From contig NC_085891.1 in the NCBI RefSeq assembly GCF_035222375.1, forward strand, positions 744,001 to 808,000: DNA of 64,000 nucleotides, written 5' to 3'. The translations under genes and the position numbers were made by a program. Shown here piece by piece: positions 10,001 to 22,044 of the stretch. This stretch comes from Podospora pseudocomata (lineage: Eukaryota; Ascomycota; Sordariomycetes; Sordariales; Podosporaceae). The notes below the pieces were generated by a model, which was not told where the DNA came from, searched no databases, and saw only the letters and a list, made by a program, of their open reading frames with translations. The number at the start of each line of letters is the position of its first letter. Positions within the stretch are counted from its first letter, which is position 1.

Positions 10001-12830
10001 CTTGATGATGCTCACCACGAGGTGCTGCACAAAGTAGTAGCGATTCTCAACAGCCTCGTTTCCACCGTGCTCGACCCATTCAACCCTTTGTCTGATCCGA
10101 TCCTCGTACAAGCCGAGGACAAAGACCTTACCTTCAACGACGGTTCCCAGCAAGCCGGTTCTAAGAAACTCGGGCTCCACCATGGTCGGCGTGGCTTCGC
10201 CGGGGTTGAACTTGAAGGGCCGAGCATGGAATATGGTTTCGGTATGCTTCGGGAGTGCCCAGAAGCCACCCGACAACGATGGCGAGTCAACCCAGATTTC
10301 TCCCACCGTGTTGGGAGGTGCCAAAAGGGATGTTTCTGGATCCACCACAGCGAGGGTGGCGTCAGGAATGGGATAGCCAAATGCCCCAACACGGATAGTA
10401 CCTGGCTCATTGGCAGCTCGCTTTCTGGCTTCGTCTCCCATGGCGATAACCACCACCTCATTAACCTTCAAGGCCTCCCTGTCAAGGAGGACCTCACTGA
10501 GCTCGGTCTTGGTGTGCTGCTGTGTGGCCGTTGCTGTCCCTTGTCCGAGTAGAGTGGAGAACCCCGTGGGAACTGCTGGCTTTTCTTCCTTCTCTTTTTC
10601 ATCTTCCGAGTCTTCGCTCGACCCAATATCAAGCTTCAGAGGGCAGCCCATCCTTTCTTCACCGCCTAACCAGTCACGGACACTGATCACCATGCCGCCG
10701 TGCTCTGGGAGACAAAGCATGGGTGCCACGACCTCGTTTGGTCGAGTATTGCGCAGCGGGCGAAACCAACGATCGGCAAGAAGCTCGTTGAACTCGCTAT
10801 CTACTGTCAACGTGTCGATGAAGCATGACTTGACGGTTTGAAAGTTGGGTTCCATGCCCTTCTTGTAGTTTCGTGTAGCCATGGGGTCCGTTTGATAGTT
10901 GTAGGCGGCCCTTTTCAACCCCGGGTAGTCCGCGACCATGACCGTTGGCTTGTACTTGGTGATCAGATGGGCGTATAGTCCAGGGACCTCTATGGCTTTG
11001 TTTTCCAGCCATACAGTGGTGTGTCCGCCATATACGGCCAGTAACACGCCAAAAATCATGCCGATACCTTGCCGGGGGTCTAGATAGGAAAGCATAATCT
11101 CGCTGCTTGCCCCACCCCCTATTAACCGGCCATTCTTGTCCCGTAGGTTCTTGTTGAAGGTGTCTGCCGGTCCGTTGCTGGGAACAGTGGAGATGATGGC
11201 GCTAAGGCAAGCCAGCTGGTGCATGATGGTCCTGTGGCTCAGAACCACGCCTCTGACATCACCTGTCGGGGCCCTGGAGAACTCGATGTAGGCCAGATCA
11301 GGGACCGTCAACGGGGGCGCGTCTTCCTTCTTCTTTGGGTGATAGCTGCCGAACTCATTGGTCTTCCACCACTCGACCCCCTTTGGCCAAGTAAGTTTCT
11401 GAGCGGTGATATCGCGCTGAAACGTCTTTAGATTGTTGTCTGTAGTCAGAGCCAGATGAGCTTGCGTCTGAGTAAGAATCATGTTCAGTTTTTGATAGTC
11501 TTGCAAGTCATTGATGGGTACAGCGACGACGCCTGCAATGAAGCAGCCAAGCAGAGCAATGGCAAAGTCAATGATTTCCGTGTCTCGGTATATAAGCGCG
11601 ACACGATCGCCCCTATATAGCGAGCTCTTGTCACGGATGACTTGTGCCACCTTTTCGGCCCTCGACGCCAGCTTATCCCACGTGATGGAAACCGTCTCTT
11701 TTCCCTTGCTGTCCAACACCCAGTAGGCCGGGGCCTTGGCTATTGTGCGGCCTCGGTGCCTTAGCACAGCGGCAATGTTTTCAAAATTGGACATTGGCGT
11801 GTGCTCATCATGTGCGTCGTGGATGGCAAACGGAACATCACGTGGCTCGAGGGGTAACAAATGGTTCAACACATCTGGTGGAGGCAGATCGCTTGCTGTT
11901 AGCATTGGAGGCGCAACAGCTACTGTTGGAGAAAAAGCATCGCTAGATGAGTATCGTTGTGGACCGCCATATTCTCCTCGCGCCTGCTGATCGTATGCTT
12001 GTTGTTGGCCAGCAAAGTCGGAAAAGTAGGCTTGAGATTCTAGGAGTGTCCTAGATCTGCCATCGTACGCTTGTTGTGGTGGCCCATCTCTGTAGACGCC
12101 ATGCTGTTCAGGGTTGAAAGCGTAATCGCCCGAGACCATGGTCCCCGAACGAGTGGAGGTGTCGTTCATGGGAGCGGCTGATAGAAACAGAGAGTCGTGC
12201 TGGCGCATACTCGGACGGCTGTCGGCTATTGGATCATCAGAGCCCAAGTACGACCCTGGATGGGCATCTGGGTTCATCAGATACGGAGACTGAACCTGGT
12301 TCAGATAAGGAGAAATCTGAGGCTGGTTGTCTGTTGGTGACACGCGATGCTCAGGGGATATGGACGCTGGCGAGTGATACGAGTTGGCATTCAGAGCCGC
12401 CAGAGAGGCGGCCCGATGCCCATCGTCGCTGACATGAGGCGGTGGTGGGTAGTAGTTGTTGTCGTCGTCGGGTGAATGAATCCGAAGCCCGCCCGCTCGT
12501 GGCTCTTGTTGCAACAGGTCGCTAATTCCATATTGCGAGAAGAGTTGGGTGCGTCGTTTTTGGTACCTGCAAGGGAGATGTCTCGGTCAACACGATGCCG
12601 GCGCCAACTTTTATACGGACAGCTTTTTTTACCCTTTTTGCGTGATGTCGCCCTCCTGATAAGCAGAGACAGACATGGTCAGCAGCTACTCCCAAGAATC
12701 TGGTACCAACCATCACAAGACTGCGCAGCGCAGGCAGTGGAACCTATCACCAATTCAAAGAGCCACTCACTTCCAGCTCCCTCTCGAGCTCTTCCAGTTT
12801 GTCTTGCAGTTCGGGACTGAGTCCAGCCAT
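7028..12830 (-). CDS. DIP2/CPS1-like protein: DMAP1-binding domain plus two AMP-binding (adenylation) domains
   Basis: Four exons join in frame to 1,852 residues: 12830-12771, 12655-12633, 12566-7950, 7886-7028. The start is ATG at 12830 (MAGLSPELQDKLEELEREL), the beginning of a DMAP1-binding domain. The 23-nt second exon supplies EGDITQKG and the third continues YQKRRTQLFSQYG, so the domain is complete only with this microexon. A disordered Pro/Gln/Ser stretch follows (about residues 50-280), then two acyl-adenylate-forming modules, roughly 290-900 and 1050-1700 (each with a TW-K-fD start, GDHVVLMYTHSEEFV in the second). After the last intron the conserved FQAGGLVVVVAEVARKAYLAS and NEHQIVTDIVAFV follow. 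Relatives are animal DIP2, yeast Cmr2 and Cochliobolus CPS1, linked to lipid (diacylglycerol) metabolism and, for CPS1, virulence. Substrate here is not known. The C-terminal about 200 residues are disordered. Confidence 0.93.
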
Positions 12831-14502
12831 GGCTGTGGGAGACGGGCGTATGCGATATGGAATGGATCGTTTGCCTTCGAGGCGCGCGCGCCGTTGAGCC
12901 GGAGAAGGCGCCCGGTATCCGTATACGTGTGCAAGATTTGCAGTCTCACCCGACCAAGCGGCCGCAATGTGCAACTGCTAATGAGCGCAAATGATGGTGG
13001 AGAGAGGTCAGATGTGGTCGTGTTGTGTTGTTTGGTCTAACCCTGGACTCTACAACCGATGCTCTGTGTATGTGTAGTGTACACTATCTGTATGGACTGC
13101 CAAGTGGTGGATGTTCGTGTATACTGGCCTGTATAGGGGTTCTGATCGGCCGAGTTTCTTCGACTGGCTCTTCAGGGTTGTGACGTGTGACGTAGTTGGG
13201 TTTTGGATGGAAGCCCAGGAACACATTGCCGTCTCCAATCCACGGCGGGCATGTCGCCAGATGGCGGGGCTGTCTTCCAACAGCTGACCAGCGATCCCTG
13301 GTTCACTTGCCCGCAAACCCCTGACCCGCCCCGTTTGTAGCGCAGGGTCTGCCAAGAGTTCTTGACAGGTCCTGCTTTGCTAATTAAACTTAAAGTACAC
13401 TGATTTTCCATGGACTTTGATCAACACTTTTCTGTCTGTTGGTTATTAGTCTCCTCACTATCGTTCCAGTTATCTATTTCTCAGTGCTTTTGTTAGGATT
13501 CGATGGGTAGAGAGTACTCTAGCTTTGGTAGGTGGCTTCGATCCATCGGCCCCGCGTCTTCAAGTCTCTCTCGGCGGGGTTTACAGTTTGCCCCACTTCA
13601 TTCTCGGCGCCAAAGAACAGCCGATCCGGTAGGAAAACCCACGCGGAAAGTGGGGCCACTCTCCCGACTGCAAAACTTCCAAAGCCTCTGATCAAGAATT
13701 TTTGCAAAATCCATTCTCTTCCAGAAAACCACTTTTCGACGCAGCATCTGCTCTTCATGACATACGGAAGGGCACAAGATGTCTGTGATTAGAATATCAC
13801 GCTAACCCGATAGTCACTTGCAGTATTGCCCACTCTTGGTATGTTCTTTCTTTTCCACAGTTTCTGCCCCCCAGACATCACAACATTTCATGATGATATA
13901 AACGCAAACTCACAGACCTGTTCTGAAATTTTACATGTTGAGAGCACGCTTTATTCAACTGACTCTATTCCCTTCCATCACAATATCATATCGAGATCGA
14001 AGTTGCAAAACTCTTGTTAACTCCTCTCCAGAATCGATACCCGTTCCTGTTCATCACCAACATTCTTTGTGCTTGCAAGCTTATTTTAAGCGTCAAGGCA
14101 AGCCGTCAAGGGTACCCGAGAGCCGAGTCTCTGGCTTTGTTCTCGCGGTTCCTATTGTCTCTAGACTAAAAATACACGAGTTTTTCTCGACTACAATGCC
14201 ATTCTTAGCCCACACCACCACCACGCCTTTGATGCTATAGTCTAGCAAGTTTCATGTCCTCGTCTTTGTGCCAGGTATAAGTCCTGTGTGTTGCTGTGCA
14301 TATAATAGTCGACTACTTCCCCCAGACAACTCGATTGTATTCGCTTCATATCATTTGTTTCTCTCCATTCTTTTTGTATATTCAAGGGATCTCGAGGCGC
14401 AGCTTCTTGTGCTTTTCGAAATCCTCATCATCATCAACTAGAACACCCTCTCAAGTATTGCAGGCGATACTTTTCACACTCGTTAACCCATCAACCACCA
14501 AA
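12831..14502. other. Divergent promoter region
   Basis: About 1.67 kb between two divergently transcribed genes, so it should carry both promoters and 5' UTRs. Pyrimidine-rich stretches precede the start at 14503 (about 14340-14500). No gene is apparent. Confidence 0.6.
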
Positions 14503-16431
14503 ATGGATACCACCCTCGGATCAGAGTATGGTCATGATGACCTCTTCTCCAACTACGTTGACGATGTCTATGACTCGATCTACCCGGACTTGGACTCATC
14601 GGAGACCACATCTCAACCTACTCTCACACTCCCGGAGGTTGCCCAGAACCCTCCCACCACTGAAACTGCTCAGCGGAACACTTTCATCTTTGGTTCCGAT
14701 AACAACACCATCATTCAAAACACTGCTCAGCAGGTGTGGAACTCTAACGCCATGAATTCTTTCTACGATATCTTTAGGGCTCCCTCCCCGGTTTCCGGTA
14801 ACACCCAAGACCTCGTCACTGAAACCCCCGCAACTCAAAACCTCATGGGCCCTCAAAACAAGCCTCGAACCCTGTCCGACAAGCTTCGCCAGGGCAAGAA
14901 GATCATTCTCAGCTGCAGGAACGACGGAAAGATTAAGAACGAGGACCCTGCCGACATCTACGAGAAGCCCCCCACTGTTCAAGCCTGGGGCCCTCTTATC
15001 AAGCACGCTAGGGTTACTGAACATCTCTTTGAGTACTGCAGGTATTACGTCGAGTTGAATCCGGCCAAGCGATTCACCCAGGATGAACTCATCCTCTTCA
15101 TGAAGGGTACTGAGTGCCCCAACCCGGAGAGAAAACTCACCCTTTGGATCCAGAACTCACCTTCTCAGGTCAACGGCCGGTACGCCATGGGCGGTAACTC
15201 CGCCAAGTGCCGGTATAAGCATTGCCCCGGTAAGTTCACTATCTGGAAGGGTTTTCTCCGAATTGCCTTTGATGAGTTCTCCGACAAGACCGGTCTCCAT
15301 CTCGATCCCTTTCACAATGCAGGCTACATGCATCTTCACTGCTTCGAAAAGATTTTTGATCTTGCCTACCTTATTCACTACGGCGCTGCCCAGCATGGAT
15401 TTCAAATCAAGCCCGATGTGCGGACCTTCCCCATCGAGTCCAGAAATCCCATGTCTCTACTCCGCGATCACCCCCAGATGCTCAATGCCTACTATCAATG
15501 GCTTCGGGACAACAAGCAGCGCTGTGATCTACTCTTTATGGCACAGGCTGACCATGACGGCTTCCATATCCCTAGCCCACCTTCTCATCACACTACCCTC
15601 GGGTACAAGCTCACCATGTACCACCTTTCCCATGAGGTATCTCACAGGGTGAATATGCGTGAGAACCGCGGTGGTGCACACATTGGTATTCACAAGGGTA
15701 ACCTGGAACGTTTCATGCACATCAAAGCCAAGATGCGGGATGGAAAAAACAACGTCAACAAGCGGCGGTCCCGTGATGATGACAAGGAGGAGGAAGGCGA
15801 CACTCAGGATAGCATTACTTACAACCCTAGGCCTACCAAGAGGCCTAGGGGTCGTAAGGTTGCTTCCATCGACACCTCCGTCGACTCTACTCCTACTCCG
15901 GTCAACATCCCCCTCAATACTGACCTCAACACCAACCCCATTGTCATGGGTAACTTCAATTACCAGATCCCTGACTTCAACATGATGGGGATGGAGATGG
16001 AGATGGGGAATCTCACCGGCTTCCCGCTCAACTTCAACACCTACCCGGTCATTACTAACCCACAGCAGCGCATCCTTCCTACCACCACAATTTTCCCCAC
16101 CACCCTCCAATCCCCCGGACCTCGCACGCGCCTTAGAAGCCGTGAGATGTCCACCTCCATCGTCGGCTTCCTCAACACCCACCCCAATCTCACCCTTACT
16201 CAAACCCAGGAGATCGGTGCGGCTATCGCCGACGAGCCCTCTTACATCCAGGACAATATCCTCTCGGCTGTTCAGCCTGAGACGGCCAACACCCTCCTGC
16301 GGGATGGGATTGTCCCGGAGGTGGAGAGCAAGATCAAGAAGCTGAATCAAAGGCAGCTGAAGGATCTGGAGAGGGTGATTGAGAGGATTGAGAAGAATGG
16401 GAATATGACGAGGGCTTCGAGTATGTGGTAG
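14503..16431 (+). CDS. Probable nuclear protein with a PARP-type-finger-like Cys/His cluster; function unknown
   Basis: I place the start at ATG 14503 (caccaaaATGg), giving 642 residues; the frame is open upstream only through non-ATG codons. The N-terminus is acidic (HDDLFSNYVDDVYDS). A folded centre runs from about residue 120 to 420. Near residues 236-280 it has AKCRYKHCP, then GFLRIAFDEF, then DPFHNAGYMHLHCFEK. The spacing (Cys pair, about 35 residues, then H-x2-C followed by an aromatic and E/K) resembles a PARP-type zinc finger, where the end reads HFSCFWK in animal PARP1. This is my inference. A basic cluster TKRPRGRK near residue 446 looks like a nuclear localisation signal. The C-terminal about 100 residues contain a helical K/E/R-rich end. 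No catalytic domain was recognised. Confidence 0.8.
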   Translation: MDTTLGSEYGHDDLFSNYVDDVYDSIYPDLDSSETTSQPTLTLPEVAQNPPTTETAQRNTFIFGSDNNTIIQNTAQQVWNSNAMNSFYDIFRAPSPVSGNTQDLVTETPATQNLMGPQNKPRTLSDKLRQGKKIILSCRNDGKIKNEDPADIYEKPPTVQAWGPLIKHARVTEHLFEYCRYYVELNPAKRFTQDELILFMKGTECPNPERKLTLWIQNSPSQVNGRYAMGGNSAKCRYKHCPGKFTIWKGFLRIAFDEFSDKTGLHLDPFHNAGYMHLHCFEKIFDLAYLIHYGAAQHGFQIKPDVRTFPIESRNPMSLLRDHPQMLNAYYQWLRDNKQRCDLLFMAQADHDGFHIPSPPSHHTTLGYKLTMYHLSHEVSHRVNMRENRGGAHIGIHKGNLERFMHIKAKMRDGKNNVNKRRSRDDDKEEEGDTQDSITYNPRPTKRPRGRKVASIDTSVDSTPTPVNIPLNTDLNTNPIVMGNFNYQIPDFNMMGMEMEMGNLTGFPLNFNTYPVITNPQQRILPTTTIFPTTLQSPGPRTRLRSREMSTSIVGFLNTHPNLTLTQTQEIGAAIADEPSYIQDNILSAVQPETANTLLRDGIVPEVESKIKKLNQRQLKDLERVIERIEKNGNMTRASSMW

Positions 16432-16735
16432 TTCCACATCTCTTACTCCATCTTCTTTCCCCATTTTTTCTCACACAAATCTCTCTTTCGTTGTACTCTC
16501 AATGGGTTGTGGTAGGTTGTAGATCGTAGACACAGACGAAAAAAATGGCCACGTAAACGTAGAACAAAACGGATACGGATATCTATACATAATGGTATTG
16601 GGAAATAATAATGTTTAATAATCTTTTATATTTTTGTTCAGAGAACTGCTCATGTGGAAATGTGAATTAACTTGCCGTCCCCTTGCCCTTGTAGTTAGGA
16701 CCTTTGATGATAGAGTGTACTACTTACTTACTGTC

Positions 16736-16755
16736 TTACCTACCTACCTACCTAC
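16736..16755. repeat. (TACC)5 microsatellite
   Basis: Five tandem TACC units, preceded by imperfect ACTT/TACT units from about 16718. Directly visible in the sequence. Confidence 0.9.
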
Positions 16756-17339
16756 GGCCAGCTGTGTAGCTCGAGATGAAGCAGCATATTCGTAGTCCCT
16801 GGTTTCATGTGAGGCTAAGGGTGCCAGCCAGTACACACTCACACAACACCACTCGGTGAGCTTGATATGCCGTGACTTCCCAACCCCTCAGTAGTCATGA
16901 CACCCATTGGGGTTTTTTTTTGGTCGAATATTGTCAGATTGATCGGGGAACACTGGTTCGATCATGTTGGACAATCCGAATGGGTCGACATATTCGCTGT
17001 CTGGAGAAGAAGGCTGGACAAATCGGAGATCCCACTGCTTGACTCTGATCGATGCCCCCTGTTTTTACACTGTAGATAATGCAAAATATGAGGGAGGACA
17101 TATCGCACTATTGAATGTTACCTTGGCCGGTGAGAGCGAGAAGCCCCTCGTTGATCGGGGGTGCGCATGTTGGCGTCACAATTTGCTTGGATGGGATGTT
17201 GACAAACTCGGTCACATGCAGACTGGGTATCTATCTACCTAGCCAAGGTGTAAAAATGTATCACAGATAATAATATCGTAACTTTCACCTCGATCGAGTG
17301 GCATGGGATGCACCAGGAGAACGAGATGTGGGCGGTTGA

Positions 17340-17606
17340 ATGAATGCAGACGACCCGCCGCCTTGCATCGGGAATGCAGCCCCCCAACCCTCTCCCACCA
17401 ACGGCATCCCCGAAGACAACCCCCCCGCCATGCCATACACACCCCGGGCCTTCCATTCAACGTCACCACCACCGATCGAGCTCCCCCGGAATCTTCCAAC
17501 GTCGTCCTCCAAGGCGCTAGTCGACGATAACGACACCCCTGAAACCTGGATAGACATTCGGATTCGTAAGGCGAAACGGGACACGGATTATAAGATCGAG
17601 CCCTAA
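17340..17606 (+). CDS. Possible small protein of 88 residues, unrecognised
   Basis: An ATG-initiated frame of 88 codons ending in TAA. The N-terminal two thirds are Pro/Ser/Asn-rich, and the end is charged (DDNDTPETWIDIRIRKAKRD). Composition resembles real proteins of this genome more than the surrounding frames do, and codons often end in C. There is no recognised domain, and an overlapping minus-strand frame of 206 codons exists over the same interval. Expression data would be decisive; treat as a weak candidate. Confidence 0.3.
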   Translation: MNADDPPPCIGNAAPQPSPTNGIPEDNPPAMPYTPRAFHSTSPPPIELPRNLPTSSSKALVDDNDTPETWIDIRIRKAKRDTDYKIEP

Positions 17607-18649
17607 ATTCCCGGCTGCCACTAGCTCCCGCCCGCGTCCTGCCTGGACCGAAAGCCAAGTTTGCGCAACAATGGAGGGGCATAGGGAAACTTTTGTTGCC
17701 TTGCCAGAGCGGCCTCGCCGGCAGGTGAAAGAACTTAGGAACCCTCCTCTTCCCACCGGGGCGCGCTGAATACCTGCGGTAGGGTAGGTACCAATTGGGA
17801 AGTCCCATCCCGTTTTCTATAATAGTCCGATGGACCTCTCTCCTCTTACAATTAATCATCTTGGACTCTACACCTCATTCTCGATCAACACTCAAACTCG
17901 CCCGCCCCCATTGCAGCAATACCTACCGTCGTGCCGCCGTCGAGCATTTGGACCTACTACTGCAGGGGAACGGCAGAGGCCAGCCCCAAAGAAACGTCTG
18001 CGGTTTGGGCACAAGCGGCCTGTTCCTCAAAAAAGCCACGGCACTGGAACGGCGCCATTCGAGAAAAGCCTCTCTGTCTGCGCTCCAACATAAAACGGTC
18101 CCTCGCCTTCCACGGCCAATTCATTTTCCCTTAGAAGACTTCCATTGTCTTGTCCGATATACAAGCTACAAGTTCAGGGGGTTAAGAAAGGGTATTGTCT
18201 TACCCACCGGGTTCAGCTCTCCAAAAACCCACCCGAGACCCAACCTACCTTACAGCAGCACCATCTCACCGGACCCGGCTTCCTGCATTGCAGCAGGGGA
18301 ATCCCGCATCACCTTTTCCCACCCACCAACCACCTTACGGTATCATCCTATCGCATCGCATCGCCACCAGCAGCAGCACACACGCTCAGCGAACAAACGG
18401 TCGCGGAATTCCCGATTGCTACACACAATCTATCTGCTGGTTCCTCGCAACCTGGATCCTGGGATTCACAGGCCAGGCAAGCAGGCAAAAGCCACTCGCA
18501 CTGCGACCTACCCTTCTCTGATCTCTATCTACACACGCCCACCAACCCGCCGCATAAACACCGGAGAGGTATCCCATCTCCCGACCTGAATCATTGTCGT
18601 ATCTTCCAGGTTCCTTCTTACCACACAGCGTGCCAGCAAAGCCGAGCTG

Positions 18650-21393
18650 ATGGGGGGCGGAGGAGGAACTGAGGTCGCAAATGGGGAGGAGGCTGTTGTG
18701 TCTGCCATGCACAACAACACCAATGCTGGAGATGATGCAGCACAGCAACAACAACAACAACCTGCGCTGCATGTCATTGTTCTTGTGAGTTGGTTATTCC
18801 TATTGTCTTCATCATATCTGGAGTTTTCTCATTGGTCTTCCTTTCCCTTCAGTTTGTTTTTATTTTATTTTTATACTCATCTTTCCCTCACCCATGTCTT
18901 GGCCGATCCTACCTCCGGTTGCCGGTCGTCAACCTTGTCCAGCTTCGGGGGGTCCACTGAAGGAAGTTCAGCTCCACTCAATTAAACTGGCTGGACCCCA
19001 CCAACATTCAGCCCACCAAGACCGCCTGCCCCTCCCCCTCCCTCTCTGAAGGGTAGATCTCATGCACCTACCCGCGACCCCCTCCCCGTCCAGGGCAGTC
19101 TCTGTTCTCGAACAAGCCAACAAAGACCACGGAGAGAAACAAAGCCACAGGCACAGATGTTGTTGTCTGGTTCAGTCTGTGTTGCGTCATGGAACACCCC
19201 ATGACTCTCGGGCCAGTGACAAAGAATGCTTTGTCGTTCCATCTTACCTCGCTGATCCAGCTTGGTCTCAGCGCGGTGGTGGCTTGCTCGATTCCATTCT
19301 GTCGGGTCGCTGGGGTTGTTGGGCCATGAAAGACATGTTGCGGCTTCTAGATTGGTCTTTTTTTTATTCTTTTTCTCTTTTTCTACGTCTTCTATACTGT
19401 TTACTTTTTTGTCTCTCATGCTTGTGCAAATGTAAATAATAGCTAATATGTCTTTTGTACGTAGGGCTCGGGAGGCGGGCCGTTCGAAAATAATGTCACC
19501 TCGTTCTTAGTACGGTCTGTCTCGTCAAAATGGGGCAGGAGTTCGGTTGTTGCTTTTGATGCTGGTGTTCATCTGGGGGCTATCGCGAAGATATTGGAGG
19601 ACACCCAACCAATGACGTTGACACAGGAGTCGCTTCCACATACTCTGACTACCGGTCCTTTTGCCGGACTCGAGATCAATAATGTCAGCCCCAAGGCGAA
19701 CGCCCTTGATATTGTGCAGGACTTGGTCGAGACCTATGTCATCAGCCACCCGCATCTGGACCACATTGCTGGTTTGGTCATCAACACTGCTGGCATGCGC
19801 CGACCCAAGAGGCTAGCCGGTCTTCCAGTGACGATAGAGGGGTTCAAGAAACACATTTTCAACAATATCATCTGGCCAAATTTGAGCGACGAGAACAACG
19901 GCCACGGGCTGATTACTTACATGAGGCTGGTGGAGGGTGGCTCTCCAGCTCTTGGGGAGGGGGACACCAGAGGCTATCTCGAGATAGGGGATGGCCTAGC
20001 CATCAAAGTCTTCAGCGTCAGCCACGGCCACTGTGTAGAGAAACACAGCCACCGAGGCAGCACAACCAGCATGCGACACGGCAGCTTCGACGCCTCTTCC
20101 CTCGGCCCGGCGTCGTTCGATCTCAGAGGTAGCATGTCCGGCCGCCGCTCCCCCAGCAGGTCAATAACCCTAGGCCTCAACCACCCCGGCACGAGCATTT
20201 CCCTCCCCCCATTCATCCAGCTCCAACAACAAGAACGCGCCCAATCAGTCGCCCCCGGCCGAACCTCTTCCCTGTCTGACCGACTCCCCCTCGAAGAATC
20301 CTACTGCGTCTACGACAGCTCGGCCTACTTCTTCCAGCACGTCCCCACCGGAAGGGAAATCCTCATGTTTGGCGACGTCGAGCCCGACAGCGAAAGCCTC
20401 ACGCCCCGCAACCTATTCGTCTGGCAGATTGCCGCGCCCAAGATCGCGGCGGGGAAATTAACAGCCATCTTTATCGAGTGCAGTTATGACAACTCTGTCA
20501 CCCGGGACAGGTTATACGGCCACCTGGCACCGAGATATCTCGCCGAAGAAATGACGGCTCTGGCAAAGGAGGTTTTGGCAGCGAAAAACGCGCCCCCTGC
20601 ACCACCACCACCGCAGACATACCCTTCTTCTCGAAGACCAAGCCATGCTTCTGTCATGCCTAAATCCCGAAGGGCAAGCCACGCGGAGAATGTGCTCTAT
20701 CCTCAGAGCAGAAGGGGTAGCATAACCAGTGCCCCGGCTGCCGACAACAAAAAACGTAAGAGGGAAGCCGGTGGTGTTTCGGGATTGGAAGATGGGGCGA
20801 GCATACAGCTGTCCAAAAGAAAAAGTACACCCCAGCCGCAGGTCAAAACGGAGGGGACGGGGGCGGGGAATACAAAGCAGCCGGAAAAGGAGGACCATCC
20901 CATATCACCGAGGACGGTGCAGCCTAATCGTCGTGCTGTAGATGGCACCGTTCCACAAGATTACTTTTTGCAGGGTGGGAATAATCAGGGGGGTGGAAAC
21001 CAACCACCTACACCGCACCTGGCGACCCCAACGGGGGAGTTGAGCTTGTCGGACGTCGAACCTGCTGGTGTCCGACCCCCCCAGGAGGATATCAACATGC
21101 AGGAGGGTCCGGCGACGCCGCTGAGCAACGACCCCCATGCTACACTGACCGAGTCGGTAGAAGGAGATGGCGACGACGAAAACCAAGACAAGGAGATGAT
21201 GGAAGAGGAGAATGAGCTGAGAGGGCTGTTGAGGGGGTTGAAGGTGGTGATTATACATGTCAAGGACAAGTTGGGGGAGGACGGGGTGGAGGCGAGGGAG
21301 GTTATACAAGAGGAACTGAGGGAGGTGGAGAGGGGGTTGGGGTTGGGGTGTGAGTTTGTTGTCTGTAGGCAGGGCGATAGTTTGTTTTTATAG
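18650..21393 (+). CDS. Low-affinity 3',5'-cyclic-nucleotide phosphodiesterase, class II (PDE1/PdeL type)
   Basis: Two exons, 18650-18784 and 19465-21393, give 687 residues. Exon 1 ends HVIVL and exon 2 begins with GSGGGPFENNVTSFLV, which together form the conserved first strand and loop of the class II phosphodiesterase fold, so the 680-nt intron (gtgagt...gtag) is well supported even though it is long for this genome. The metal-binding motif HPHLDH lies near residue 140, followed by GLVINTAG, and a second conserved part is VFSVSHGHC. YDSSAYFFQH and REILMFGDVEPD complete the metallo-beta-lactamase-like core, then FIECSYDNSV. A large Ser/Pro/Glu-rich insertion, probably disordered, lies after about residue 400. 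The enzyme hydrolyses cAMP to AMP and should dampen cAMP-PKA signalling. Exon 1 encodes a short glutamine run and a glycine run. Confidence 0.92.
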
Positions 21394-22044
21394 GTATGAT
21401 GTGATGATATGTATGAGGGATGAATGGTACTGATGGGTTTGATTATAATGGCAAATCATGATGGAATTTTTGCAAATGTAAAGATGTATTACGGGATATG
21501 TGGTGATGATCCGGGTGAGCGGGGGATCATCACTGTGTTTGCTTGCGCTTCCCTCCTCTTGGCAATTTTACATGATACCCATTCTTCATTGGGTTTTGGA
21601 GGTTTCAATCGGGAGGGGAGGAGGGTAGGTTACTTTGTGCAATATTGTACAACATTGTTTTCAACTTGTCTTTCCACGTTATAATGCAAAATGGGATTGA
21701 AGTAAATACAAATAATATACTAGGTATATATAAATAAAGTAGGTAGGCACTAAATATCCAAAGGTAACCAACCTCTTTCCCCCCACCGAATATGTCAGAT
21801 GATGATGATGATAATAATATGACTAAAAAACAATGCTTTGTTCCGCCCCTGTTTTTGTGCCGTCCGTTGACCCCGACCAATCCTAACCTCCCCTGTTTGT
21901 TTATCTTGTGTAAATCACAAAAGATCTCGACAATATAAATAACCTCCCGAAACGCCTTTGCAATGGTATAATCCCCCCTCTTCCCTTTTCCCCAACCTTA
22001 TTACTTTTGATATCCCCTTATCCCGCCGGGTTCCAAATCCGAAA
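21394..22044. other. Intergenic region between convergent genes
   Basis: About 650 bases of AT-richer sequence containing both 3' UTRs, with a GATGATGATGATAATAAT run near 21795-21820. No gene seen. Confidence 0.6.

Larger units (their letters stand above)
16432..18649. other. Intergenic region with a TACC microsatellite and one small possible ORF
   Basis: About 2.2 kb between the finger protein and the phosphodiesterase. It holds the 3' UTR of the former, a TACC repeat, a possible small ORF at 17340-17606, and a promoter region before 18650 that is rich in CA/CC motifs. I see no other gene. Confidence 0.5.

Noticed and set aside
9656-10552. Plus-strand frame of 298 codons
   Set aside because: Antisense to the DIP2-like gene; no domain.
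17239-17859. Minus-strand frame of 206 codons
   Set aside because: No features and a composition of shadow type (Arg/Trp/Gly/Cys-rich); overlaps a slightly better plus-strand small ORF.
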